From: Ignavibacteriaceae bacterium
Lineage (GTDB): Bacteria > Bacteroidota > Ignavibacteria > Ignavibacteriales > Ignavibacteriaceae
Assembly: GCA_014860115.1 (NCBI GenBank)
Contig: JACZKK010000167.1
Location: 1-42,219, forward strand
Direction of reading: 5' to 3'
DNA: 42,219 nucleotides
Shown here piece by piece: positions 8,078 through 16,662 of the stretch. The notes under the pieces were generated by a model. The model saw nothing but the letters and a program-made list of their open reading frames with translations. It was not told the origin of the DNA and searched no databases. Every line of letters starts with the position of its first letter. Within the stretch, counting starts at the first letter, position 1. Position numbers and translations under genes: made by a program.

Positions 8078-9739
8078 TTACTTCTCTTCAAGATATTTGC
8101 GAACGAACCGTATTGCCATTGCACCTTCACCTACTGCTGAAGATATTCCTGTCAATGCAGTTGACCGCACATCACCGGAAGCAAATATTCCAGGTACACT
8201 TGTTTCAGGCAAATATGGTTTTCTTTCCAGTTTCCAGAAAGTATTAAATGATTTTTTTTTCATTAGATCAGTTCCTGTTATAATGAATCCCTTTTCATCT
8301 TTAAGAACAACATCGTTCAACCATGATGTACCGGGTTTTGCTCCAATATATATAAATAGTGCTTTTGCAGACACACTTTTTTCTTCACCTAAATTTGAAT
8401 CTTTGAAAGTAATTTTTTCTAAAACATTATCGCCTTCAACTGATACGATTTCAGTACTCGTTTGAACTTTAATGTTTGGTGTTTTGCTTATATTTTCAAT
8501 TAGATAGCTTGCGGCAGTTTTATTTATCGAGTCTCGTCTGATGACAATATTTACTTCTTTAGCAAATTTACTTATATGCATCGCTGCCTGGCAGGCTGAA
8601 TTTCCGCCACCGACGATATAAACGATTTCATCCTTGCAAGCATGTGCTTCTACCGAAGCAGAGCCATAATACACCCCAGCTCCTGTAAATTTTTCCAGAC
8701 CCGGAATTTCCAGCTGTGTATATTGAATACCTGTGGCAATGATTATTGATTTGCTGTGTACCTCCGAACCATCCGTCATCTCAGTAATTTTATATCCATC
8801 CTTCAACCGTATATTTTTTACTGTCTTGGGAGTGAGAATTTCTGTGCCGAAACGTAGAGTTTGTGTTATCGCCCTACGACTAAGATCAGCTCCCGAAATG
8901 CCAGTTGGAAAACCCAAATAATTTTCAATCCGTGCACTGCTGCTTGCCTGTCCGCCCGGATTGCTCTTTTCAATTAATATTGTTTTCAGTCCTTCGCACG
9001 AACCATATACCGAAGCAGCTAGTCCAGCCGGACCGCCGCCAATAATCAGGACATCATATATTTTTTGAGTTGCAGCCTGTTGAAGTCCGATGCGCTGAGC
9101 CAGTTGAGGTAATGATGGATCAATCATTGAAGTACCATCCTTCAGCACGACTAATGGCAGACTTTCCCTATTTACTTCAGCACTGACAAGATATTTCTCA
9201 GCGTCAGGATTGTTCTCTACATCCATCCATAAATAAGGGATTAAATTTCCTGAAAGAAATTCTTTTAGACTATGAGATTTCGGCGACCATTGAAAACCTA
9301 TAATGCGAATGCCTTCATGATCGGGTTTGTACTGCGCCTGCCATTCGTCTAACAGATCATCCACAACAGGATAAAGTTTTTCTTCAGGAGGATTCCACGG
9401 TTTCAACAAATAGTAATTGAGCTTAATATCGTTTATAGCTTTTATCGCCACTTCAGTATCGGAGTATGCAGTTAGAAGAACTGATTTTGCATCAGGAAAG
9501 ATCTCTTTTGTTTTTTCCAGAAATGCTGTGCCTTCCATTTCAGGCATACGCTGATCTGAAATAAACAGCGCAACTGTTTCGTTCTTCAGCTTTAAATCTT
9601 TTATCAGCTCAAGGGCTTCTATAGCTGAATCGGTCGCACTTGTCCTGTAATCATTATGATACTTATGGCGAATATCGCGCTGAATTGCCCGAAGCACCTG
9701 CTCGTCGTCATCCACAATTATTATAAATGGTAGTTTCAT
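8078..9739 (-). CDS. Response regulator fused to a thioredoxin-reductase-like flavoprotein, lacking redox cysteine pairs
   Basis: 553 aa, three parts. Residues 1-125 are a receiver domain: acidic DDD at 10-12, phospho-acceptor D62 (ISDQRMPEMEG), T90 and K113 (LLKPW). Residues about 143-215 resemble a glutaredoxin-like fold, but the active-site position reads WSPKSH instead of CxxC. Residues 226-553 are a thioredoxin-reductase-like FAD/NAD(P)H oxidoreductase: GGGPAG at 234-239, GGGNSA at 377-382, and GIFASGDVR near the C-terminus. Where thioredoxin reductase has CATC, this protein has YYGSASVEA (358-366). A phosphorelay probably controls the flavoprotein, but dithiol reductase activity is not expected. 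It follows the histidine kinase gene by 14 bp. Fused response regulator/reductase proteins are a known annotation class; the substrate is unknown. Confidence 0.9.
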   Translation of the reverse strand: MKLPFIIIVDDDEQVLRAIQRDIRHKYHNDYRTSATDSAIEALELIKDLKLKNETVALFISDQRMPEMEGTAFLEKTKEIFPDAKSVLLTAYSDTEVAIKAINDIKLNYYLLKPWNPPEEKLYPVVDDLLDEWQAQYKPDHEGIRIIGFQWSPKSHSLKEFLSGNLIPYLWMDVENNPDAEKYLVSAEVNRESLPLVVLKDGTSMIDPSLPQLAQRIGLQQAATQKIYDVLIIGGGPAGLAASVYGSCEGLKTILIEKSNPGGQASSSARIENYLGFPTGISGADLSRRAITQTLRFGTEILTPKTVKNIRLKDGYKITEMTDGSEVHSKSIIIATGIQYTQLEIPGLEKFTGAGVYYGSASVEAHACKDEIVYIVGGGNSACQAAMHISKFAKEVNIVIRRDSINKTAASYLIENISKTPNIKVQTSTEIVSVEGDNVLEKITFKDSNLGEEKSVSAKALFIYIGAKPGTSWLNDVVLKDEKGFIITGTDLMKKKSFNTFWKLERKPYLPETSVPGIFASGDVRSTALTGISSAVGEGAMAIRFVRKYLEEK

Positions 9740-9753
9740 TAATATGATTTCCT

Positions 9754-11157
9754 TTACTCAGTAAGAGGCAGACAAACATGAAATTCTGTTCGGCCTGGTT
9801 TTGAATGGACTTTTATTTCACCACTGTGATGTTTGATGATTCTGTTTACAAGATCCAGTCCGATACCTGTTCCTTCACCAACTGTCTTCGTAGTAAAAAA
9901 AGGATCAAATATTCTTGATTGAATTTCAGCAGGGATGCCACTACCATTATCAATGATCTTCACATAAACATTTTTAGTATCACAAGTTGTTTCAATGGTA
10001 ATTTCTCCATCCTTATTCAAAGCATAAATTGCATTATCAATAATATTTGTCCAAACCTGGTTAAGCTCTCCAATGTATGCCGGGACATTTTCTAGATTTT
10101 TGCAGAATGATTTTTTGACACTGATATTTTTTTCACGAAGCTTGTGCCCCAGTAGTGTAAGTGTATTCTCGATATCTTTATGAATATCTGTATGCTGCTT
10201 TTCATTCGTTCTGTCCATATGAACGTGGCTCTTGATTGCACCAACCAAAGTTGATATGCGGGTCGAAGCTTCTGCCAGATCTTTAATTATTCTTTGCGAG
10301 CTGAGTAAATTTTCTACCCAGAGTAGAATTTGAACTAGCTCATCAGTTGGAACTTTATTGGATAAGGTCTCAAGGTCTTCGTAGTTAAAGCCAGCTTCAA
10401 TGAATGTTTCAACAACCTGCTGATCAGTTGGAAGTCCCTTAGCTTCAAGCCATTCCATCAGTCCGTCCTCATTTTTCATTCGCTGCAATGCACTCAGTTT
10501 TTGCTTTGATGTAATCTCCTTAGCCTCAATCTTTTCTCTGAGATGTTTAATATGATTTGCGTTGATATTTTGTCGGAGTATTTTTTCTGTGAGCTCAATA
10601 TTCAGAAATAACCTATTAGTTAATTCATAGGATATCCGGTTGATTGCAGATGCGGGATTATTAAGTTCGTGAGCAATTCCGGCAGCAAGATTACCCAATG
10701 CACTTACCTTTTCGTGCTGCATTTGTGTTGTCGCAAAAGATCTGGCACGTTCTGTCATATAACTGATAAGTCGTTGGATAAAGTCAGGATTAAGCTGTTC
10801 AAGTTCCTGGAAATGATCCTTATGAATTTGGATTCCACGAAGCTTCCCGACAACAACTGAATTACCCGCATACACTTTCATCCTCGAATAGGGAAGAAGA
10901 CCAGTTACTCCACCCGAGTCGGCATCATTTGTAAAATAATGATAGAACACCAGCCTGCCATTTATATCCCTATAATAATCAATCCTGCCTTCTGTAATGA
11001 AGAACATCCATTCGGCCGGATCACCGGTTTTAGCAACTAATTCACCATCCTCATATTCTATGCTCCTCGAATTATCCAGAATCCATTGCAGATGTTCATC
11101 AGGCAAATCGCTTAGAGCAATCACTTTTTTTAATTCTTCAATTGTTATGGGTTGCAT
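9754..11157 (-). CDS. Histidine kinase with N-terminal cyclic-nucleotide-binding-like domain
   Basis: 467 aa, no membrane segment, so probably cytosolic. Residues about 10-135 form a cNMP-binding-like beta-roll (GELVAKTGDPAEWMFFITEG). The phosphate-binding cassette is atypical: GGVTGLLPYSRMKV lacks the usual conserved Glu. The H-box is LAAGIAHELNNPAS with H163. A helical region of more than 100 residues then separates it from the ATPase domain: N-box NQVWTNIIDNAIYAL, G1 DNGSGIP, FDPFFTTK, G2 GEGTGIGL. It lies 14 bp upstream of the response-regulator/flavoprotein gene and is almost certainly its partner kinase. The input signal is unknown; binding of cAMP or c-di-GMP should not be assumed from the altered cassette. 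Confidence 0.92.
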   Translation of the reverse strand: MQPITIEELKKVIALSDLPDEHLQWILDNSRSIEYEDGELVAKTGDPAEWMFFITEGRIDYYRDINGRLVFYHYFTNDADSGGVTGLLPYSRMKVYAGNSVVVGKLRGIQIHKDHFQELEQLNPDFIQRLISYMTERARSFATTQMQHEKVSALGNLAAGIAHELNNPASAINRISYELTNRLFLNIELTEKILRQNINANHIKHLREKIEAKEITSKQKLSALQRMKNEDGLMEWLEAKGLPTDQQVVETFIEAGFNYEDLETLSNKVPTDELVQILLWVENLLSSQRIIKDLAEASTRISTLVGAIKSHVHMDRTNEKQHTDIHKDIENTLTLLGHKLREKNISVKKSFCKNLENVPAYIGELNQVWTNIIDNAIYALNKDGEITIETTCDTKNVYVKIIDNGSGIPAEIQSRIFDPFFTTKTVGEGTGIGLDLVNRIIKHHSGEIKVHSKPGRTEFHVCLPLTE

Positions 11158-11489
11158 TCTTAAATATAGTTGGTTTATTAATGAAGATGCGGAACTTTTG
11201 CTTACTGTTAAGAATTATTAGGGCTAAAGTATTAACAAATAATTCTGTGTTGTTAAGATTGTCATAAAAATAACTATAAGTCAAGTGACATATACAGTTT
11301 ATGTGTCTCTGAAAAAGATATCTTTGAAAGCTGGAAAAGATTTTTTTAACAAAAAAAACACAGGTTATTTTTCTATAGAAAATTGATTTTGGTCATTCTG
11401 ATATTTGGCTGTGATTGTTTCTAAGTGCGATGTTTAGACAGAACGGGTTGTGAAGAATTTTATATGGAGGAAATAAAAAGTTTTACTGT
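11158..11489. other. Intergenic region upstream of the kinase operon
   Basis: 332 bp without a convincing gene. It should hold the promoter of the leftward kinase operon and the 3' end of the leftward TlpA-like gene. An imperfect inverted repeat, GTGACAT at 11285-11291 and ATGTGTC at 11301-11307, lies about 130 bp before the kinase start and could be a regulator site. No clear terminator was seen. Confidence 0.4.
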
Positions 11490-12842
11490 TTATTGAATGA
11501 AAGATTTTATTTCATCGACATTCATTAACATGCCAATTAAATTCATTTTCTTATCAACTAAAAACATCGTCGGTGTTGCGTATAAATAATAATCTGAAGC
11601 AGCTTGACCATCCCATCCTTTAAGATCAGAGACATTCATCCAGTCAAGATTATTTTTTCTTATAAAGTTCAACCAATCTGTTCTTGCTGTATCAATCGAT
11701 ACCGCAACTACTTCATACTTTTTTTCTTTTTGGTTTTTGTATAGTTTGTAGACTTGCGGGAGAAGTGTCTGGCAATGCGGACACCAGCTTGCGTAGAATA
11801 TTATTAAAATCTTTTCTGAATTTATTTTATTCAGCTCAATCATTGAGCTCGTTGAATCAGGCAAAATGATATTTGGGACAATACTTCCGACCTTGAAAAT
11901 CTTCGCTTGCTGAATTCTTCTTTCAAGTGTCGTGGTTAGTTTTTGATCCAGACACAGATCATCTTTAATAACATAATTCTCGACTATGTAATTGAGTACA
12001 TTATCAAAACCGAATTTCTTAAATCCATCTAGCAGGTATTCTACAATATGAGTATAAACTATTTCGTTAACTTTTGCTTTATTAAGAATTGAATCTATTG
12101 CTGCCATAAATTCTTTTTCAAGTAGCTCTAATGGCAACTGTGGATTTCGATAATAAGTTAAATATTCAATAGTCTTGTTTGTGAAAGCATCTGAGTAAAT
12201 CAATCCGTCATCGTAAAAATTTACATTATCGAGTGAATGAGTTTTAAGATATGTCAGTTGTTCTTCGGCAGGAATTTCAACATCAGCTACAGGTAGTTGT
12301 GCAGATCGAACATATCTTGCAATAAAAGAATTTGGATTTATCTGTGCTGTAACATTCACAAAATAAAGATAAGCTTCCTGAACCCAAGTTAGTTTTTCTT
12401 TTGTTGTGAGATAATAGTCGTCATTTTGAGGATAACGGGCAAGAATTAACTGAAGCAGTTCTGATTTAGTTTTGTAACCTTTGTTAAGCTTGATGAACTC
12501 ATAATAAATTTTATTTGATTCAGATTTAATGACTTGAAGACTATCAAGAATGTTGTTTGCATCTGTTTCTATCTCTACATCTTCATTGTCGTAAATGAAA
12601 TCAAGCCAAGCTTTGTTCTTAACTGTAAGACGGAAGAAACCAAAATGTTTATCTTCTAAGTCAAATCTAAAAGTTCCATCTTGGTGAACATTAACAGAAT
12701 CAATAAATGAAATCTTTTCACCTGTGAGAGAAGCCAGGGCTACTTTTTTCTCAACAAGGTTATCAATCCTAACTGTGATAATTTGTGCAAAAGCAAAATT
12801 GACACCTAATAATAGAAATATACTTAGAGCAAAATTTTTCAT
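11490..12842 (-). CDS. TlpA-like periplasmic thioredoxin-fold protein
   Basis: 450 aa with a signal peptide (about residues 1-19, ending AFAQ). The N-terminal part (20-130) is beta-rich and resembles the DUF4369-type domains found in Bacteroidota TlpA proteins; the middle (130-310) is helical. The C-terminal thioredoxin fold (about 318-450) has the redox motif WCPHC (C354, C357) and a cis-proline in ATPT (P424). Such proteins act as extracytoplasmic thiol-disulfide oxidoreductases, often for cytochrome or envelope protein maturation. It starts 6 bp after the stop of the FISUMP lipoprotein gene, so the two are very probably co-transcribed, and that lipoprotein, which has several cysteines, is a possible client. 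Confidence 0.85.
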   Translation of the reverse strand: MKNFALSIFLLLGVNFAFAQIITVRIDNLVEKKVALASLTGEKISFIDSVNVHQDGTFRFDLEDKHFGFFRLTVKNKAWLDFIYDNEDVEIETDANNILDSLQVIKSESNKIYYEFIKLNKGYKTKSELLQLILARYPQNDDYYLTTKEKLTWVQEAYLYFVNVTAQINPNSFIARYVRSAQLPVADVEIPAEEQLTYLKTHSLDNVNFYDDGLIYSDAFTNKTIEYLTYYRNPQLPLELLEKEFMAAIDSILNKAKVNEIVYTHIVEYLLDGFKKFGFDNVLNYIVENYVIKDDLCLDQKLTTTLERRIQQAKIFKVGSIVPNIILPDSTSSMIELNKINSEKILIIFYASWCPHCQTLLPQVYKLYKNQKEKKYEVVAVSIDTARTDWLNFIRKNNLDWMNVSDLKGWDGQAASDYYLYATPTMFLVDKKMNLIGMLMNVDEIKSFIQ

Positions 12843-12848
12843 TCCTAA

Positions 12849-14621
12849 TTAATCTTTTATGCACCGCACACTAAAACCGTATTGCTTGTCATCGTTTAAT
12901 CCCAGGTAGAAAATATCATCATCGTAATAGAGGTTAAGATTGCCAGCACCCGTTGCATCATACTGTTGAGAGCTCCAGAAGTAAGCATCGACTGCTAAAT
13001 TCTCAAAGTAGCCAGTGTCAAAACGGTCACCTGCCAATAATGCGGTAAATCCACTTGCATTTGTTCCTGCGCCATTGCCTGTTCCCTGTAAAACTGCTTT
13101 AAGTGCGTTTGCATCTCCAGCTACGGTTGAACCTAATGTCATAAATTCTGATAGTGTTGGTATGTGCCAGCCAGCAGGACATATTCCTTTAGCTCCTTGT
13201 GTAGTAACATATTGCATCGCTTCATCCCATTGATACAATCCACCATATGTATTGCAGTTAGCAGAATTGTCATTATAACAATACTTTTCAATTGTACTAT
13301 TATTAGTTTGTAGTTGTGAACCGTTAATTCTTGTTCCAATATTCAGATTTTCTCTTAACCAGCATTGATTACCAATTAAAACAGTATGGTAAACTTTCCC
13401 GTCTCGTGAATCAGTAATTGAGGGAAGTCCCGGACATGGATCAAGCAAATTACCACTACCCTGAGCAAGCAGCCATCTTAGTTCAAAAACATTCGTTTCA
13501 AAATCGAATATTTCAATGCCCAAAATTTTTGCTCTGGCTCCAACTCCAAAATCTAATCCTGCATAAAGCTCCCACCAGGGATTATTAAAGAAGTCAACCA
13601 GAATTTCTCCGTAAGCTTGTGCATTTGCATACCCAGCAAGTACACCATAAACACCAACACTTATTTCTGGCTTTACAAATACTCTTGCACCAGCATTAGC
13701 TGTTAACGTCGGAGGATTATAATTAAATTGATTGTTGAAATTACTATAGGGATCCCAGCCTTGTCCTCTTACATAACTTATTCCCGCTTCAAAAGAGACC
13801 GTATTTTCAAAGCCAACATTCAGAGTTGCGTTTGCATAACCGCTTCCTCCTGCTTTAATATCGAGTTTGATAACAATAACAACTGGTATTGGTCCTAACT
13901 GAAAATATATCGGTGAAAAATGAACTGTCGCTAAAGTAATCTCTTTTGTAATTGAATAATTCAGTTGTGCTATTAGTTCAAGACTTTCACTGTTAGTTGC
14001 CTCCAACCCTATTTTTGCATTTCGTAATTTGAATGATGATATCCTGGCTTCAAATACAACATCAGCATCTAAAGTAAAATTGCCGACTAACTTGACCTGG
14101 TCATTTGTTGTGTTGTGATTCCCGTCTAGATCATATAAGATAATATCCAGATCAAATTCAAAATTAGATTCCTGCCCTTTATTGATTTTATACTCAATGC
14201 CCTCATAATAATAATCTACCTTGCTGATTTGTGCTTTTTGTAAATTTTGTTTGAGGGATATATTCCCTTCTTCAATCGCATCTTCCAATGTTGCTTGCTC
14301 TGTAGTAAGCACTACGGTACTTCCCGATGAATCAATATCAGTAATTTTTCTAAGCAATCCGGAACCATTCGGAATTACCAGCACATCGTTTACAGCAGGT
14401 TTGTATTCGGATGTAAATCCGCTTTGAAAAGTAAATGTCAAACTATCGTACGAGATACTAACAAGGTTTGTTTTATAATCAGTACTATCTACTGATTTAG
14501 TTGTCTCTGGTATTTTTACTTCGTTTCCATCCGGTGGTTCTACCGGATTTTCTTCTGAACAACTTTGAATAAGGAATAAAATAAAAACGATGATTGTAAG
14601 AAATGAAAGTAACTTTTTCAT
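12849..14621 (-). CDS. Lipoprotein with C-terminal FISUMP (major paralogous) domain
   Basis: 590 aa. A lipoprotein signal ends at LIQSC (C21). A long beta-rich region of unknown family (about 40-385) follows. The C-terminal about 190 residues match the Fibrobacter succinogenes major paralogous domain: DSRDGKVYHTVLIGNQCW, LRENLNIGT, GGLYQWDEAMQY, GICPAGWHIPT, FWSSQ and the final GFSVRCIKD. This domain is common on exported proteins of Bacteroidota and Fibrobacteres; its molecular role is not established. GGAGG precedes the ATG with good spacing. It is the first gene of a two-gene unit with the TlpA-like protein. Surface location is inferred from the lipobox and domain type. Confidence 0.87.
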   Translation of the reverse strand: MKKLLSFLTIIVFILFLIQSCSEENPVEPPDGNEVKIPETTKSVDSTDYKTNLVSISYDSLTFTFQSGFTSEYKPAVNDVLVIPNGSGLLRKITDIDSSGSTVVLTTEQATLEDAIEEGNISLKQNLQKAQISKVDYYYEGIEYKINKGQESNFEFDLDIILYDLDGNHNTTNDQVKLVGNFTLDADVVFEARISSFKLRNAKIGLEATNSESLELIAQLNYSITKEITLATVHFSPIYFQLGPIPVVIVIKLDIKAGGSGYANATLNVGFENTVSFEAGISYVRGQGWDPYSNFNNQFNYNPPTLTANAGARVFVKPEISVGVYGVLAGYANAQAYGEILVDFFNNPWWELYAGLDFGVGARAKILGIEIFDFETNVFELRWLLAQGSGNLLDPCPGLPSITDSRDGKVYHTVLIGNQCWLRENLNIGTRINGSQLQTNNSTIEKYCYNDNSANCNTYGGLYQWDEAMQYVTTQGAKGICPAGWHIPTLSEFMTLGSTVAGDANALKAVLQGTGNGAGTNASGFTALLAGDRFDTGYFENLAVDAYFWSSQQYDATGAGNLNLYYDDDIFYLGLNDDKQYGFSVRCIKD

Positions 14622-15259
14622 AATTCGCCTCCGGAAAAACTTATTGAATTAGACTTTTCATATATATGATGATTAAAATTGGATGTACGCTTGAAGTGTT
14701 CTGGATGATAAGTATTTTTACTGACGATACACATTTAACCCTCATTGCTCTAGCCTTGAGCAAAATAAATGATTAAGTAGTCCGATTACATAACCATAAA
14801 GAAATGCAATGCAATTAATAACAAATTAAATATCCAATCACAAAAAAATCTTGATTGTCAAAATTGCATTGTTGATGAGTAGCATCTTTATATGAGACAG
14901 TTAGCTAAATGATCTCTTTAACAGTATCTTTTTAAAAATTGAAATTGAAAAACTTAAACAGAGATTTTCTATCAATGCGAATTGTTAGACTTTTTAATTT
15001 CTCAGAAGGTTCTTAATTATATCTATCACCATTGGAATAAGATAATTTTTCTTTTTTAGTTGTCGTTTATAAAAAGTTGCTGGATTATCTGGATAGATTT
15101 TAGCAACTTTAGATAGGTTAATTTGCTCCTTAGGAGAAATATTAAGATTACTGATCCATTATTCTCCTTCCAGAATATAGTAATTCCCCAAGGAGTAGTT
15201 TTTGAAGAGATTGTACTTTCACTTTAAATAAATGACTCAATAAAAATTTGGGGGAAGCT
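14622..15259. other. Long intergenic region with a possible broken small ORF
   Basis: About 640 bp between divergent genes, so it should hold both promoters. On the minus strand 14994-15168 there is a coding-like stretch: AAGGAG, then ATG, then a stop after three codons. A neighbouring frame then reads about 53 residues without a stop (INLSKVAKIYPDNPATFYKR, IPMVIDIIKNLL). This could be a frameshifted remnant gene. The remainder is AT-rich with no clear RNA, repeat or terminator. Confidence 0.4.
14994..15159 (-). pseudogene. Possible frameshifted small gene remnant
   Basis: The minus strand has a good ribosome-binding site (AAGGAG at 15163-15168) and ATG at 15157-15159, but this frame stops after three codons. 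A single shift joins it to an open frame of about 53 codons ending at TAA 14994-14996. The codon choice (AAA, ATT, CCA, GAT, AAT) and the charged, amphipathic sequence look like protein. No family recognised. It could equally be chance in AT-rich DNA. Confidence 0.3.
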
Positions 15260-16255
15260 ATGTTCTATAAATTTTCTCTATTTGGTCTCATATCTTTCTT
15301 TGTTCTGTTAATTTCTTCATTCTCACCAGCACAAAATAATTCTGTTATTTTATATGAAAATGATTTCGAATCATATACCGTAGGCGGACAACTAGCTTGC
15401 CAGGATACGATACACTGGAATACGTGGGAAGGCATTCCTTGTGATTGGATGGAAGACCCTCTAGTATCTAACAATAAAGCACATAGTGGCTCGAACTCAG
15501 TCTGGATACAACCATATAATGATCTCATAAAAATATTTCCAAAATATACCGCCGGAAAGTATAGTATAGAGTTCTATTTGTATATACCTTCGGGTTATAC
15601 CGGGAGTTGGTCACAGTTTGGGGTTTTTATTAACTCTGATTCAACAGAATGGGGCTTTATTGCAATGTTCGATCCATCCGGAAGTGGCAATATAGCTGCC
15701 GGTGGATGGGGTTCAGCGCAATTTTCTTTTTCTTACGATACATGGATGCACAATGAACTGATTGTAGATTTAAATTCAGATTGGGCTGAATATTATTTTG
15801 AAGGGAACCGGGTTCATAGCTGGCAATGGACACTTGGTGCTGGTGGTGACATAATACCTAATCAATTATCAGCGACGAATATAATGGGGTTTGACTTTCC
15901 AAATCCTATCGAGTTTGCACAATGGTATATGGATGATTATAAACTGGTGCGAATAGATACTACAGTTGGAGTAAATGATTTTTCTGTTCCTGAAAATTTT
16001 CAACTCTATCAAAACTACCCCAATCCCTTTAATCCTTCAACATCAATTAAGTTTGAAATTTCGGAACTAACTTTTGTTACATTGAAAGTATATGATGTTT
16101 TAGGGAATGAAGTTGCAATTCTTGTCAATGAAGAAAAACCGAGTGGTATTTATTCTGCTGAATTTAAAGCTACGGGAATGTCCAGCGGGATCTACTTCTA
16201 CAAGTTACAAGCAGGAGGATTCGTTAGTACTAAGAAAATGATATTAACAAAGTAA
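15260..16255 (+). CDS. Secreted T9SS cargo protein with jelly-roll-like domain
   Basis: About 331 aa from ATG 15260, chosen because GGGGGA lies at the right distance before it; an in-frame TTG at 15248 is less likely. A signal peptide ends near SFSPAQ. The mature part starts YENDFESYTVGGQLACQD and is a beta-rich domain (about 25-235) of the kind seen in Bacteroidota extracellular proteins, with many Trp and Tyr; sugar binding is a guess. The last 80 residues are a T9SS type A sorting domain (QNYPNPFNPSTSIKFEI and SSGIYFYKLQAGGF). It is monocistronic and followed by a strong terminator. No catalytic motif recognised. Confidence 0.8.
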   Translation: MFYKFSLFGLISFFVLLISSFSPAQNNSVILYENDFESYTVGGQLACQDTIHWNTWEGIPCDWMEDPLVSNNKAHSGSNSVWIQPYNDLIKIFPKYTAGKYSIEFYLYIPSGYTGSWSQFGVFINSDSTEWGFIAMFDPSGSGNIAAGGWGSAQFSFSYDTWMHNELIVDLNSDWAEYYFEGNRVHSWQWTLGAGGDIIPNQLSATNIMGFDFPNPIEFAQWYMDDYKLVRIDTTVGVNDFSVPENFQLYQNYPNPFNPSTSIKFEISELTFVTLKVYDVLGNEVAILVNEEKPSGIYSAEFKATGMSSGIYFYKLQAGGFVSTKKMILTK

Positions 16256-16662
16256 TTTGACTTTTATCAAAGAAATAAATATTGTTGTACCAACATCCTC
16301 TCACAAAAAGTGAGTAGAGATTAATTACTGTACCCACGCCAATGTCCTCTGCGTGGGTATTTTTTTTCCCATTTAAACTACTCATTTCAACCAATCTTAT
16401 TCCAAACAAATAACCTGGATTTTGAAAATATGAACCTGGTTCTTAAAAGAAACTTTAGTTACTACGCTACTGCCGAACAAAGCTTCTGAAAAATTTGGGC
16501 ACTCCCACTTAATACTTAAAGTTTCTTGCGCTTTTAGTTACCGTTCATTTATTATTAGTTGATTTCGTTGAATCTTATTTCTATAATTCGACAAGTAATT
16601 TATTTCAAAAAACAATAATCACTTCAACAAAACATTTATCTAACATCTTCCGGGAGCTTGTA
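16256..16662. other. Intergenic region before the M3 peptidase
   Basis: 407 bp. The first third holds the terminator at 16331-16367. The rest is AT-rich and should contain the peptidase promoter; I see no clear promoter consensus, gene or repeat in it. Confidence 0.5.
16331..16367 (+). terminator. Strong intrinsic terminator
   Basis: A perfect 9-bp stem, TACCCACGC and GCGTGGGTA, with an 11-nt loop and eight T residues directly after. It lies 75 bp after the T9SS cargo gene stop. Confidence 0.9.

Noticed and set aside
8097-8465. 122-codon open frame on the plus strand
   Set aside because: Lies entirely antisense to the fused flavoprotein gene, whose motifs are clear; no ribosome-binding site.
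11285-11307. CRP/FNR-type operator upstream of the kinase
   Set aside because: The arms GTGACAT and ATGTGTC match only imperfectly and do not fit TGTGA-N6-TCACA or TTGAT-N4-ATCAA; kept only as a note in the intergenic entry.
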